Positions 34,456 to 43,867 of a stretch of 64,000 nucleotides of DNA are shown here, in pieces. Each line of letters starts with the position of its first letter. Within the stretch, counting starts at the first letter, position 1. Location: contig CAZTDN010000018.1 in NCBI GenBank assembly GCA_964611895.1, positions 6,715 through 70,714 on the forward strand, in the 5' to 3' direction. The position numbers and the translations under genes are program-made. The notes under the pieces were generated by a model, which made no database searches, was not told the origin of the DNA, and was given only the letters and a program-made list of their open reading frames with translations. The DNA comes from JAIEOG01 sp964611895 (lineage in GTDB: Bacteria > Bdellovibrionota > FAC87 > UBA2466).

Positions 34456-37400
34456 ATGGACAGTTATCTCCCGCAAAATAAAATCCGAATTGTCACTGCG
34501 ACCTCGTTGTTCGATGGGCACGATGCCGCCATCAACGTCATGCGTCGAATCCTTCAAGCAAGCGGCGCTGAAGTCATTCACCTAGGCCATAACCGCTCGG
34601 CAGAAGAAGTCGTCGACTGCGCTATCCAGGAAGACGCCCAAGCTATAGCCATGACCTCCTATCAGGGCGGGCATATGGAATATTTCAAATACCAATACGA
34701 TCTGCTCAAACAAAAAGGGTTTGAGCATATCCGCCTTTTTGGGGGCGGCGGCGGAGTCATCCTCCCCAGTGAGATTCAAGAACTCAAAAAGTATGGCATA
34801 GCCCATATCTACTCACCCGATGACGGCCGATCGATGGGGCTGCAGGGAATGATCAATGATTTGCTTCAAAAAAGTGATTTTGCCACGGTGAAAAAAGCCC
34901 CAGCCCTCGACTCCCTTTCGTTTTCCAGCCCCGGGAAGCTGGCACAGGCCATAACCGCAGCGGAAAACGGAATGTACGCCCCTGGAGAAGTGGAAAAATG
35001 GGCCCAGAAACGAGCGTCCAAATGCCCAGTCCTGGGGGTGACCGGGACCGGTGGTGCGGGAAAGTCGTCGCTGGTCGACGAACTCATTCGCCGTTTCTTG
35101 CGAGATCAATCTGAAAGCCGAGTCGCGGTCCTCGCGGTCGACCCATCCAAACGCAAAACCGGCGGGGCACTGCTGGGGGATCGGATCCGAATGAATGCGG
35201 TATACCACCCGCGGGCGTATATGCGGTCCCTGGCCACGCGCCAAAGCCACCTCTCACTGAGCACTCATGTTCACGAAGCTGTCCTTCTTCTCAAAGGCGC
35301 CGGTTACGACCTCGTGGTCTTAGAAACCTCGGGCATTGGTCAATCGGACACCGAGATTGTGGACCATTGCGATTACTCACTCTATGTCATGACCCCTGAA
35401 TATGGAGCTGCCACCCAACTCGAAAAAATCGACATGATCGATTTTGCAGATGCGATCGCACTGAACAAGTTTGACCGGCGAGGGGCGCAGGATGCGTTGC
35501 GTGATGTACGCAAGCAGTACAAGCGGGCGCGTAAGCTTTTTGAAGTGGAAGACTCCGCGGTCCCCGTTGTGGGGACGATTGCGTCTCAGTTTAATGACGG
35601 CGGAATGAACCGTTTCTACAGCCTGGTCATGGAAGGGCTCCGCAAGAAAACAGGCGCCCCTTTTCAACGGAAAGAGAACGCACTGGTTCTCGAACCAGAA
35701 AAATCTACCATCATCCCCCCTGAACGCACACGCTACCTTTCGGAAATTTCGTCGAAAGTGCGTGAGCACAAAGCCTGGATACAATCTCAGGTAGATGCGG
35801 CGAACGCATGTTTTGGTTTACACGCGGCCATACAAACTGCTGGAGCAGCGGAAAAACCCACACTGGAGGCCCTACTTGACGAACGCAAAACCCGTCTAGC
35901 GCCCGAGAGTCGGAAGATTATTGAAACCTGGGCGCAAAAGCGCAAAGCCTTTGACGCAGATGACTTTTCGTTTGTGGTTCGCGAGCAGCAAGTCAAACTG
36001 CCGGCCTATTCTGAGTCCCTTAGCCATACCCGCATTCCCAAAGTGGCGCTTCCTAAGTTTGAAGCTTGGGGGGAAATACTGCGGTGGTCCCTTGAAGAAA
36101 ACACACCCGGAGAGTTCCCCTATACCGCGGGCGTTTTCCCGCTAAAACGCGAAAATGAAGACCCCACGCGGATGTTTGCCGGTGAAGGCGGCCCGGAACA
36201 AACGAATAAACGCTTTCACTATGTTTCGATGGACTTACCGGCGCGTCGTCTATCGACTGCATTTGACTCGGTGACTCTCTACGGCGAGGACCCCGGTATT
36301 CGCCCTGATATTTTTGGAAAAATCGGCAATGCCGGCGTTTCCATCTGCTGCTTGGACGACGCCAAAAAGTTATATTCAGGTTTTGATCTCTGTGATCCAT
36401 CTACTTCGGTCTCCATGACCATTAACGGACCAGCACCCATGGTACTTGGATTTTTCCTCAACGCAGCCGTGGACCAGGCGTGTGAAAAATACATTGTGAC
36501 CAATGGATTGCAGGACGAAATAGAAAAAAAGAAAAAGGCCTATTTTGAAAAACGGGGCGTATCCGCGCCCCGCTACCGAGGAGACCTTCCTCAAGGCAAC
36601 CAGGGTTTGGGCCTGATGTTGCTCGGAATAACGGGCGATGAAGTCTTGCCAAAAGAGACGTACGAAAAGATCAAAGCCGAAACTCTGCGCCAAGTGCGCG
36701 GCACAGTTCAAGCGGATATTCTAAAGGAGGATCAGGCCCAGAATACCTGTATTTTCTCGACTGAATTTGCCTTGCGCATGATGGGAGATGTTCAAAAGTA
36801 TTTTATCGATCACCAGGTGCGGAACTTTTACTCCGTTTCGATTTCCGGATACCACATTGCCGAAGCAGGTGCGAACCCCATTACGCAGCTGGCGTTTACT
36901 CTCGCCAATGGATTTTCCTACGTGGAGTATTATCGATCGCGGGGCATGGCGGTGGACGATTTTGCGCCGAACCTGTCTTTCTTTTTTTCAAATGGTGTGG
37001 ATCCAGAATATGCAGTGATAGGACGAGTCGCGCGGCGCATTTGGTCCAGAGCGATGAAGTATGTTTACGGTGCCAACGCGCGCAGCCAAAAGCTCAAATA
37101 CCATATCCAAACTTCGGGGCGCTCGCTGCACGCGCAGGAAATCGATTTCAATGATATCCGGACCACCTTGCAAGCGGTCTACGCCATTTTTGACAACTGC
37201 AACTCCTTGCATACTAACGCCTATGACGAGGCGATCACGACTCCGACGGAAGAATCGGTGCGCAGGGCCATGGCTATCCAGATGATCATCAACCATGAGT
37301 TGGGCCTGTCCAAGAACCAAAACCCACTTCAGGGCTCCTTCATTATCGAACGCCTCACGGACTTGGTGGAAGAAGCTGTTTTGACCGAGTTCGATCGCCT

Positions 37401-37797
37401 CACCGAGCGCGGTGGGGTGTTGGGTGCAATGGAAACCATGTACCAGCGAGGCAAAATTCAAGAAGAGTCGCTCTACTACGAAACGCTCAAACACGAGGGC
37501 AAATACCCCATTATCGGCGTCAATACGTTTCTTTCTTCGAAGGGTTCACCTACGGTCTTGCCAAGAGAAGTCATCCGCAGCACGGACACTCAAAAACAGG
37601 CGCAGATCGAGACCGTGCGACAAGTCCAGGAGCGCGGTGGCGCAGCAGCGGCACAAGCTCTGACCGCACTGCAAGCTGCCGCTACTGAGAATCGCAATAC
37701 TTTCGAAGCGATCATGGAAGCCAGCAAGGTCTGCACTCTAGGACAAATGACCCGGACCCTTTATGCAGTGGGCGGCGAGTACCGCCGTAATATGTAA
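34456..37797 (+). CDS. icmF: Fused isobutyryl-CoA mutase IcmF (B12-dependent)
   Basis: 1113 residues from ATG 34456. Domains in IcmF order: B12-binding Rossmann domain with DGHDAAI (His22 as cobalt ligand) and LGHNRS (about 1-140); a MeaB/MeaI-like GTPase chaperone with GTGGAGKSS (about 195-410); then the acyl-CoA mutase barrel (about 530-1113), with YTAGVFPLKRENEDPTRMFAGEG and SISGYHIAEAGANP. Known: IcmF interconverts isobutyryl-CoA and n-butyryl-CoA (some also pivalyl/isovaleryl-CoA) and its GTPase part guards cofactor loading. The GVF wording in place of the methylmalonyl-CoA mutase TMY agrees with a non-carboxylated substrate. Probably single-gene unit; a palindrome follows directly. Confidence 0.96.
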   Translation: MDSYLPQNKIRIVTATSLFDGHDAAINVMRRILQASGAEVIHLGHNRSAEEVVDCAIQEDAQAIAMTSYQGGHMEYFKYQYDLLKQKGFEHIRLFGGGGGVILPSEIQELKKYGIAHIYSPDDGRSMGLQGMINDLLQKSDFATVKKAPALDSLSFSSPGKLAQAITAAENGMYAPGEVEKWAQKRASKCPVLGVTGTGGAGKSSLVDELIRRFLRDQSESRVAVLAVDPSKRKTGGALLGDRIRMNAVYHPRAYMRSLATRQSHLSLSTHVHEAVLLLKGAGYDLVVLETSGIGQSDTEIVDHCDYSLYVMTPEYGAATQLEKIDMIDFADAIALNKFDRRGAQDALRDVRKQYKRARKLFEVEDSAVPVVGTIASQFNDGGMNRFYSLVMEGLRKKTGAPFQRKENALVLEPEKSTIIPPERTRYLSEISSKVREHKAWIQSQVDAANACFGLHAAIQTAGAAEKPTLEALLDERKTRLAPESRKIIETWAQKRKAFDADDFSFVVREQQVKLPAYSESLSHTRIPKVALPKFEAWGEILRWSLEENTPGEFPYTAGVFPLKRENEDPTRMFAGEGGPEQTNKRFHYVSMDLPARRLSTAFDSVTLYGEDPGIRPDIFGKIGNAGVSICCLDDAKKLYSGFDLCDPSTSVSMTINGPAPMVLGFFLNAAVDQACEKYIVTNGLQDEIEKKKKAYFEKRGVSAPRYRGDLPQGNQGLGLMLLGITGDEVLPKETYEKIKAETLRQVRGTVQADILKEDQAQNTCIFSTEFALRMMGDVQKYFIDHQVRNFYSVSISGYHIAEAGANPITQLAFTLANGFSYVEYYRSRGMAVDDFAPNLSFFFSNGVDPEYAVIGRVARRIWSRAMKYVYGANARSQKLKYHIQTSGRSLHAQEIDFNDIRTTLQAVYAIFDNCNSLHTNAYDEAITTPTEESVRRAMAIQMIINHELGLSKNQNPLQGSFIIERLTDLVEEAVLTEFDRLTERGGVLGAMETMYQRGKIQEESLYYETLKHEGKYPIIGVNTFLSSKGSPTVLPREVIRSTDTQKQAQIETVRQVQERGGAAAAQALTALQAAATENRNTFEAIMEASKVCTLGQMTRTLYAVGGEYRRNM

Positions 37798-37833
37798 GGT
37801 ACGCGGTTCCTTTTTAAAAAGTAACCGCGTACC
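37798..37833. repeat. Dispersed palindrome family, locus 3
   Basis: Starts on the base after the icmF TAA. Left arm GGTACGCGGTTCC, T-run/A-run centre, right arm GTAACCGCGTACC; one mismatch between arms over 18 bp. Could act as a terminator for icmF. Confidence 0.88.
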
Positions 37834-37887
37834 TTTCGATGTACCCTTTGACGTGGCGGCAGAGCTCGGGTACGGTCTCGCGTGGGT

Positions 37888-39141
37888 ATGTTTAGGGGTG
37901 TTGTTTTATTTTTGATTTGGGGAGCGAGCGCCCTGCTCGCCCAACCCGAATTTCAAAGCCGGCGTCTGAGTTCCACGAGTTGCCGGGACTGGCTGCTACT
38001 TCTCGATCTCGACGGAAAAATCGAAACAGCTCTCCACAAACTTCAACCCGATCCGAACAAAGAAAAGCCAATGTCCGATGCCGAGCGAATCTACTGGACC
38101 AAAGAATTGGCTAGTCTCCGGCTAGAGCGAACAGCCCTGGCGTTACAGTTTCAGCCCGAAGAGACTGCCCAAGCCCCGGCCTTTGAGCCGGGAACTAGCA
38201 TCGAATTAGAACCCGTGCCAGTCATCAGCCTGCGGCATTTCTACACAACACGCCCGCAATCAGATGGCGGAAGCATGCTGGCTCGGTACTCACCCGATGG
38301 GAAGCGTTGCTTGGTGGTTTCTGCAGATGCCAAGGTGGTTTACGATTGGGATCTCAATCCCCCTGGAGAGGATGAAGTCCTCTATTATCGACGGGAATTC
38401 CCAGACGGCGTGCAGGACGCTGCTTACACCTGGGATAACCACCTGACGGTCTTGGACCGCAGAGGCGAGCTGACCGTGTATGCACCCCATGCAAGCAAAC
38501 CGTATGGCGATTGGAAGGCCAACTCTTTTTATGCGTTAGCGTTTTCGAAGAACAAACTCTTCACTCTGGGCCAACGCCTGCACCTGACGCGTGATTTTTC
38601 TTTCAGCGTGGATAAGAATGCGCCAAATCCGTTTCGGAATTTCGGAGTGCGCAACGCGATTTCGGAAGACGCAAAGGTGGGGGCGATTTCCAACGGTCCG
38701 CACTTGCATATATTGGACTTGGAAAATGGAGCTACACTCAAGTCCTTTAAGGACACGGCTAGCGGGTTTCTTACCTTTGGTTTTCAACCCCAAAGCCACC
38801 GCCTGGTCGCGCTGACCGCAAAAGGCGAGATCCTGCTCTGGGACCCGAAAGAGCTACGAGTCATCACACGTTTTCAACTGCAGGGATTGTTGCCCACTTC
38901 GCTTGCGATCGATCGCCATGGCAGGGCCTATATTGGCGGCGCAATTTATGGAGGGCTGGAGGGCGCCATTGCCATTGTAGACTTGAATACAGGACAAGAA
39001 CTCGATCGTTTCCAAACAGACGACAAGGGCGGCATTGGCGGACTCTCTCTTTCTCCCGATGAACAAACGATCCTGACCTCCCAAAAACACGATCACATGC
39101 TTTATTTTTATTTGAATCCACTAGCGGAGGATTTGGATTGA
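37888..39141 (+). CDS. Secreted WD40-like beta-propeller protein
   Basis: 417 residues from ATG 37888 (GTG at 37882 possible). Signal peptide ending ALLA-QP. An N-terminal helical segment (about 20-100) is followed by a propeller-like part with repeated strand blocks: ARYSPDGKRCLVVSADAKVVYDWD, LVALTAKGEILLWDPKE, GGLSLSPDEQTILTSQ. The WD/SPDG wording is that of WD40 or PD40-type blades, probably one seven-blade domain. Likely periplasmic or surface protein-protein binding. Its TGA overlaps the TTG start of the next secreted gene, so both are made together. Confidence 0.8.
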   Translation: MFRGVVLFLIWGASALLAQPEFQSRRLSSTSCRDWLLLLDLDGKIETALHKLQPDPNKEKPMSDAERIYWTKELASLRLERTALALQFQPEETAQAPAFEPGTSIELEPVPVISLRHFYTTRPQSDGGSMLARYSPDGKRCLVVSADAKVVYDWDLNPPGEDEVLYYRREFPDGVQDAAYTWDNHLTVLDRRGELTVYAPHASKPYGDWKANSFYALAFSKNKLFTLGQRLHLTRDFSFSVDKNAPNPFRNFGVRNAISEDAKVGAISNGPHLHILDLENGATLKSFKDTASGFLTFGFQPQSHRLVALTAKGEILLWDPKELRVITRFQLQGLLPTSLAIDRHGRAYIGGAIYGGLEGAIAIVDLNTGQELDRFQTDDKGGIGGLSLSPDEQTILTSQKHDHMLYFYLNPLAEDLD

Positions 39142-39659
39142 ACGCCGTTGCTCTTTTTTTGATGCTGGTAGCAGCAACTGGGGCCCAGTCGAACGATGAG
39201 TTTCCGGCTGTCCGGGATGGCAATCTCAGTCGTATTTCTGCAAACTCTAAATTACTGGACAAGCCCGTGGAAGATGCGGCCTTTACCCTCACCGTCTCCC
39301 GCGCCTACAGCGACACGGTCCGCCAAATTCAGCTTAGCCGTGATTTAATCCATCAGCGACGCCTGCGCCTCGCAGCACTAGACTCCAGCGGCGAACTCAA
39401 CACCCTGTTTGATCGGCTTACGGACAAGAAGATCACCCCCAAACAGCTCAAAGAAACTCAAAGCCGGATTCAGGAAAAAGCAAAAACCCTGGGCAAGGAA
39501 GCCCAGCCCGCGTTGGATGAAATGAATCTGCTGGAATCCCAGCTAATACAACTCGAAGAGCAAATCACTCGCAAGGATTCGGGCCTGGAATTCTATCGTC
39601 GCAAAGTCAGGAACCAGTTCTATCAAGACAGGAGCGCCAAGCCTCCTGGGTCGCATTAG
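39138..39659 (+). CDS. Secreted coiled-coil protein of unknown function
   Basis: 173 residues from TTG 39138, supported by GGAGG (39126-39130) 7 nt upstream and overlap with the preceding TGA. Signal peptide ending near GAQ-SN. The remainder is strongly helical and rich in Leu, Lys, Glu and Gln with heptad-like spacing (LIHQRRLRLAALDSS; EKAKTLGKEAQPALDEMNLLE), so one or two coiled coils. No family recognised. Probably a partner of the propeller protein encoded just upstream. Confidence 0.72.
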   Translation: MNAVALFLMLVAATGAQSNDEFPAVRDGNLSRISANSKLLDKPVEDAAFTLTVSRAYSDTVRQIQLSRDLIHQRRLRLAALDSSGELNTLFDRLTDKKITPKQLKETQSRIQEKAKTLGKEAQPALDEMNLLESQLIQLEEQITRKDSGLEFYRRKVRNQFYQDRSAKPPGSH

Positions 39660-39667
39660 TGGGTTGA

Positions 39668-39705
39668 GGTACGCGCTACCTTTGCGCGCAAAGGTAGCGC
39701 GTACC
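39668..39705. repeat. Dispersed palindrome family, locus 4 (perfect, with covarying arms)
   Basis: A perfect 38-bp palindrome: left arm GGTACGCGCTACC, centre TTTGCGCGCAAA, right arm GGTAGCGCGTACC. Compared with the other loci, G-to-C in the left arm is matched by C-to-G in the right arm, so pairing is kept. It lies between the convergent coiled-coil and thiolase genes and reaches the first base of the thiolase stop codon. Confidence 0.9.
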
Positions 39706-40889
39706 TAATTCGCCCGCAATAATATCGCGACACCCTGACCACCACTCACACAAAGACTCGCCACCCCCAAAGCGCCGGGCTTTCCGGCCAATCGGCTGAG
39801 CAAAGTCACGACAACGCGCGCGCCACTCGCCCCAATGGGGTGCCCCAAGGCAATCGCCCCGCCCCAGGAGTTGAGCTTTTGCTCGTCGATTTTCAAAGTC
39901 CGCTGGCACGCGATTACTTGCGCAGCGAAGGCTTCGTTGATTTCAATCGCCTCCAAATCGCCCACCTGCAACCCATGTCGACTTAACAAACGAGACACCG
40001 CTTCAATCGGTCCAAGCCCCATTCTCCTGGGATCCAGGGCGACTGTTTCAAAACCCAGCACTTCCGCTTGGGTGTGAGCGCTCTTGAAATCGCTCACCAT
40101 CACAAACGCTGACCCGTCGGTTATTCCACTCGAATTACCCGCCGTGATCGTCCCCCCTTCGGGGTCAAAAACAGGCGGGAGTTTTGCCAAACTCTCTAAC
40201 GTCGTATTTCCGCGCCGGTGTTCGTCTTCTGCCAGACCTGGGACCTTACCCTCCGCTTCAATAGCAAAAACTTCAGGTTGAAACGCTCCATTTTTCCAGG
40301 CCGCTTCTGCACGCTGTTGCGACAAAAGGGCAAAGGCATCCTGTTCCTGACGTGAAATGCCTTGCTCGGCGGCTATGTACCTCTCGACTGTTTCCCCCAT
40401 GACCATTCCCGCCAGAGCGCATTGAAATCCGTCCTGGTACATTCCGTCGACGAGCTTCGAGTTCCCCAGCCGTTGTCCCCAACGCGCTTCCATGAGATAG
40501 TACGGCGTGTTGGACATGCTCTCCACGCCCCCCGAAAAAATGCAATGCGCTCGACCCAATGCGATTTTTTCTGTTGCCGCCATCACGGCTGTCAGGCCCG
40601 ACGCGCAGGCCTGATTGTAAGTAATCGCCGGGACCGACTCCGAAAGCCCCGCTTTTATGGCAGCTTGGCGAGCTGGGTTGGGAGCCGCCCCTGCCTGGCG
40701 GGCGTGCCCCAAGAGCACCCAATCCACCCGCGCGGGATCTTCGTTAGATCGCCGCAAACTCTCTCGCAACGACAACGCTGCCAAGGCGGGAGCGTTAAAG
40801 CGTTTCAAGCTTCCGCCAAACTTGCCAATAGGGGAACGCGCTGCGGCGGACAAATACACGCTTTTTGGAAACTCTGATTTAGCTTTCAT
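39705..40889 (-). CDS. Thiolase, acetyl-CoA C-acetyltransferase
   Basis: 394 residues from ATG 40889; ATG 40907 and 40931 are in frame but would overlap the divergent aminotransferase start region. Active-site Cys95 in NQACASG, the EINEAFAAQ motif, GGAIALGHPIGASGAR with the catalytic His, and C-terminal CVSGGQG with the second Cys. Known: condenses or cleaves acetoacetyl-CoA / 3-ketoacyl-CoA; the degradative or biosynthetic direction is not set by sequence. Divergent, 40 bp from the class III aminotransferase, and next to other acyl-CoA genes, so a degradative role is inferred. Confidence 0.95.
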   Translation of the reverse strand: MKAKSEFPKSVYLSAAARSPIGKFGGSLKRFNAPALAALSLRESLRRSNEDPARVDWVLLGHARQAGAAPNPARQAAIKAGLSESVPAITYNQACASGLTAVMAATEKIALGRAHCIFSGGVESMSNTPYYLMEARWGQRLGNSKLVDGMYQDGFQCALAGMVMGETVERYIAAEQGISRQEQDAFALLSQQRAEAAWKNGAFQPEVFAIEAEGKVPGLAEDEHRRGNTTLESLAKLPPVFDPEGGTITAGNSSGITDGSAFVMVSDFKSAHTQAEVLGFETVALDPRRMGLGPIEAVSRLLSRHGLQVGDLEAIEINEAFAAQVIACQRTLKIDEQKLNSWGGAIALGHPIGASGARVVVTLLSRLAGKPGALGVASLCVSGGQGVAILLRAN

Positions 40890-40929
40890 ATTCACGTTTT
40901 GTAACATCTTCGAGTATTCTGCGCCAATC

Positions 40930-42291
40930 ATGATGGATGCTTCGACGACCGTAACCTATCCCCAAGGCCATGTGCTCTTGCGCCACTTGCAGCGAACCTT
41001 TCCGGTGATTTCTCACGGAGAGGGAGTTTACCTGTTTGATAAATCGGGAAAAAAATACTTTGATGCCGCCGGCGGCGCACTCGTCGCAAGTATTGGACAC
41101 GGGGTCCGCGAGATCGGCCAAGCCATTGCTGAACAACTGGCCAAAGTCGGGTACGTGAACGGCACCCAGTTCACTTCGCCCGTTATGGAAGAATTCGCGG
41201 ACTGCTTGGCAGCAAAGTCCCAGAAAATCGGGTTGGACCGGGTGGCAATTCTCGGCTCGGGATCCGAGGCCATGGAAGCCGCGATCAAGTTCGCTCGTCA
41301 ACTGTGGGTGGAAAGAGGCGAACCGCAGCGTTCTACTTTTATCGCGCGAGTACCCGGCTACCACGGAAATACTTTCTATGCGCTTTCCGCCTCGGGAAGG
41401 CCTCATTACAAGAAACTCTTTGGCCCCTTGCTCTCACGAGTACTGACGGTGCCCGCTGCGTATGGATACCGCTGTCCCGTAGACTACGAAACGCAAGGTG
41501 CGGAATACTACGCGCAAGAACTCGAAAAATGTATTCTGACCGAAGGCCCCCAAAAAGTGGCTGGGTTTTTGGTGGAACCGGTCAGTGGTTCGTCGACGGG
41601 GGGCTGGCCGCCACCCCCCGGATACTTCGAAAAAATATCGGCAGTTTGTCGCAAGTACGGAGTGCTGATTCTAGCGGACGAAGTGTTGTGCGGGGCTGGT
41701 CGAACCGGGATGTACTTCGCCAGCGAGCATTTTGGGCTACAGCCGGATATCGCCGTGCTGGGCAAAGGCATCAACGGAGGATACCTGCCAGTAAGCGCAG
41801 TGCTGGTGCGCCAAGCCGATACGGATCTCATGAAAAAAGGTACCGGGTACTTTTTGCACGCGCAGACCTATTTGCAATCTCCCTGCATGGCCGCCGCAGC
41901 GCTCGCCGTATTGAATTACCTCGACAAAAACCGTGTCCTGGAAAACGCACAAACTGTCGGAGCTTACTGGCAAGATCTCCTCCGCAAAGAAATTGCCCCG
42001 CTCGAGCATGTGGGCTGTGTCACCGGAATCGGAATGCTTGGCGGCGTGGAGTTTGTGCAGGACAAAAGCTCCAAACTAGCGTTTGACCGAAGCCAGAAGA
42101 TAGTGGAAGGTTTTGTGTCTAACTGCTTGGATAACGGCCTGACGGTCTGGCCCAATGTCGGCCATGCCGACGGAGTCAACGGAGACCTCATCGTCATGGG
42201 GCCCCCCTTGAACATGACCCGCTCCCAAGCCGAGGAACTCGTCGCCAAACTCAAAGCGAGTGTGAGTGGCTTTTTCTCAAAAAGGGGATAA
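40930..42291 (+). CDS. Class III PLP-dependent aminotransferase
   Basis: 453 residues from ATG 40930 (or 40933). The fold-type I class III pattern is clear: GGALVASIGHG, GSGSEAMEAAIKFARQ, PGYHGNTF, VEPVSGSSTGGWPPPPGYF, DEVLCGAGRTG, and the PLP lysine in LGKGINGGYLP. Known: such enzymes transfer the omega-amino group of beta-alanine, GABA, ornithine, taurine or diamines. Substrate not assignable here. First gene of a tight plus-strand run with aldehyde dehydrogenase, GabT-like enzyme and CoA-transferase; the next gene begins 5 bp after its stop. Confidence 0.93.
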   Translation: MMDASTTVTYPQGHVLLRHLQRTFPVISHGEGVYLFDKSGKKYFDAAGGALVASIGHGVREIGQAIAEQLAKVGYVNGTQFTSPVMEEFADCLAAKSQKIGLDRVAILGSGSEAMEAAIKFARQLWVERGEPQRSTFIARVPGYHGNTFYALSASGRPHYKKLFGPLLSRVLTVPAAYGYRCPVDYETQGAEYYAQELEKCILTEGPQKVAGFLVEPVSGSSTGGWPPPPGYFEKISAVCRKYGVLILADEVLCGAGRTGMYFASEHFGLQPDIAVLGKGINGGYLPVSAVLVRQADTDLMKKGTGYFLHAQTYLQSPCMAAAALAVLNYLDKNRVLENAQTVGAYWQDLLRKEIAPLEHVGCVTGIGMLGGVEFVQDKSSKLAFDRSQKIVEGFVSNCLDNGLTVWPNVGHADGVNGDLIVMGPPLNMTRSQAEELVAKLKASVSGFFSKRG

Positions 42292-42296
42292 TGCCA

Positions 42297-43856
42297 ATGG
42301 CCTTTCGAATCACTTATTCCATGCTCAACGCCGATTTGGAGCAAGTGCACCAGCAATTCGATGGCGCCCTGGAAAAGGTGCGTTCGGGACTGGGAAAGGA
42401 ATTTCCCTCGTGGATCGGAGCCAAGCCATTCCAGAGCGGGCGCTTTCTCGACGATTCGAACCCTGCCGACACCCGAGAACTCTTAGCACGATTTCATAAA
42501 ATCTCCCGGACCGAATTGGAAGCTGTTTTTCACGCAGCGAAAAAGGCGCAACGGGGATGGGGAGACACCCCGTGGAAAGAACGCGTGCGTTTGCTGAACC
42601 GGGCAGCGGATCTGATTTCGGAGCGGCGTTTAGAAATCAGCGCCATAATGTCTCTCGAAGTCGGCAAGAATCGCTTGGAGGCCTTGGGCGACGTTGAAGA
42701 ATCAGCCGATTTGTTTCGCTACTATGCAAAAAGCTGGGAAGAATCGGACGGTTTTGTAAGGCCGTTAGGAAAACTTTCTCCCAACGAAAAAACAGCAAGC
42801 CACCTTCGGCCCTTCGGAGTGTTTGTCGTTGTTTCTCCGTTCAATTTTCCGTTGGCATTAGCTGCTGGAATGTCTGGAGCTGCTTTGCTCGCAGGAAACA
42901 GCGTCGTGCTAAAGCCGAGCCAAGATGCCCCCTGGTGCGCACAAAAGCTCTTTGAATGTTTGCGAGATGCTGGTTTGCCAGACGGGGTTTTTCAGCTGGT
43001 CTATGGCACCGGTAGCGAAATAGGTGACGCGTTGGTCACCCACCCTCTCTGTGATGGCATTGCTTTTACCGGCAGTAAAGACGTGGGGATGCGGATTTTC
43101 CACGAGTTCAGCAAAGACTATTGCAAACCTTGCCTTATGGAACTTGGTGGCAAGAATCCGACCTTCGTTTGCGAAAGTGCCGATCTGGATAAAGCGGCCG
43201 AAGGCTGCATGCGATCCGCATTTGGAATGACCGGACAAAAATGCAGCGCCCTGTCTCGCCTGTACGTTCATGAGAAAGTTAAAGAGCCCTTTTTGAGTCG
43301 GCTCATTGAGAAAACCGGGAAAATTGCCGTGGGTAATCCCACCGATAAGAACATTTTCATGGGCCCCCTAATCAACGCCAAAGCGGTCGATAAATTCCTG
43401 GGGGCTGTCGCGACAGCCAAAAAAGACGGGAGAATCCTCTTGGGAGGAGAAGACCTGCGTTCACGCCCCGAATTCAAACACGGACACTTTGTCTCCCCCA
43501 CTATCGCCGAAGCGCCCGCAACCAGCTCAGTTTTTCGCGACGAGTATTTTGCGCCGTTTTTGGCTGTGACCACTTTTAAAGACCTGGCGTCGGCAATTGA
43601 ACTCGCAAATCAAGTCCCGTACGGACTCACCGCCGGGATTTTTAGCGAGCAAAAGGCAGAGATTGATCTTTTCATGAACCGAATCGAAACAGGTGTTCTC
43701 TATGCCAACCGACGTACTGGAGCGACCACCGGAGCTTGGCCCGGGGTTCAGGCGTTTTGCGGATGGAAAGGCAGTGGTTCCACCGGCAAGGGCGGTTGCG
43801 GCCCGTATTACGCAGCACAGTTTGCGCGCGAGCAATCGCGCACCCTTATGGAATAA
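42297..43856 (+). CDS. NAD(P)-dependent aldehyde dehydrogenase, P5CDH/semialdehyde type
   Basis: 519 residues from ATG 42297, about 9 nt after AAGGGG; the ATG at 42291 is only 3 nt away and overlaps the preceding stop. Catalytic Cys in GQKCSA, general-base Glu in MELGGKNP, cofactor-loop SPFNFP and FTGSKDVG. The C-terminal GATTGAWPGVQAF...WKGSGSTGKGG resembles 1-pyrroline-5-carboxylate / semialdehyde dehydrogenases. An N-terminal extension of about 45 residues precedes the core. It probably oxidises the semialdehyde produced by one of the two flanking aminotransferases. Confidence 0.92.
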   Translation: MAFRITYSMLNADLEQVHQQFDGALEKVRSGLGKEFPSWIGAKPFQSGRFLDDSNPADTRELLARFHKISRTELEAVFHAAKKAQRGWGDTPWKERVRLLNRAADLISERRLEISAIMSLEVGKNRLEALGDVEESADLFRYYAKSWEESDGFVRPLGKLSPNEKTASHLRPFGVFVVVSPFNFPLALAAGMSGAALLAGNSVVLKPSQDAPWCAQKLFECLRDAGLPDGVFQLVYGTGSEIGDALVTHPLCDGIAFTGSKDVGMRIFHEFSKDYCKPCLMELGGKNPTFVCESADLDKAAEGCMRSAFGMTGQKCSALSRLYVHEKVKEPFLSRLIEKTGKIAVGNPTDKNIFMGPLINAKAVDKFLGAVATAKKDGRILLGGEDLRSRPEFKHGHFVSPTIAEAPATSSVFRDEYFAPFLAVTTFKDLASAIELANQVPYGLTAGIFSEQKAEIDLFMNRIETGVLYANRRTGATTGAWPGVQAFCGWKGSGSTGKGGCGPYYAAQFAREQSRTLME

Positions 43857-43867
43857 ATGGAGCTCAT

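Noticed and set aside
34456..37797. Fusion artefact or frameshift joining three genes
   Set aside because: The B12-binding, GTPase and mutase order is the normal IcmF architecture, and the frame is continuous.
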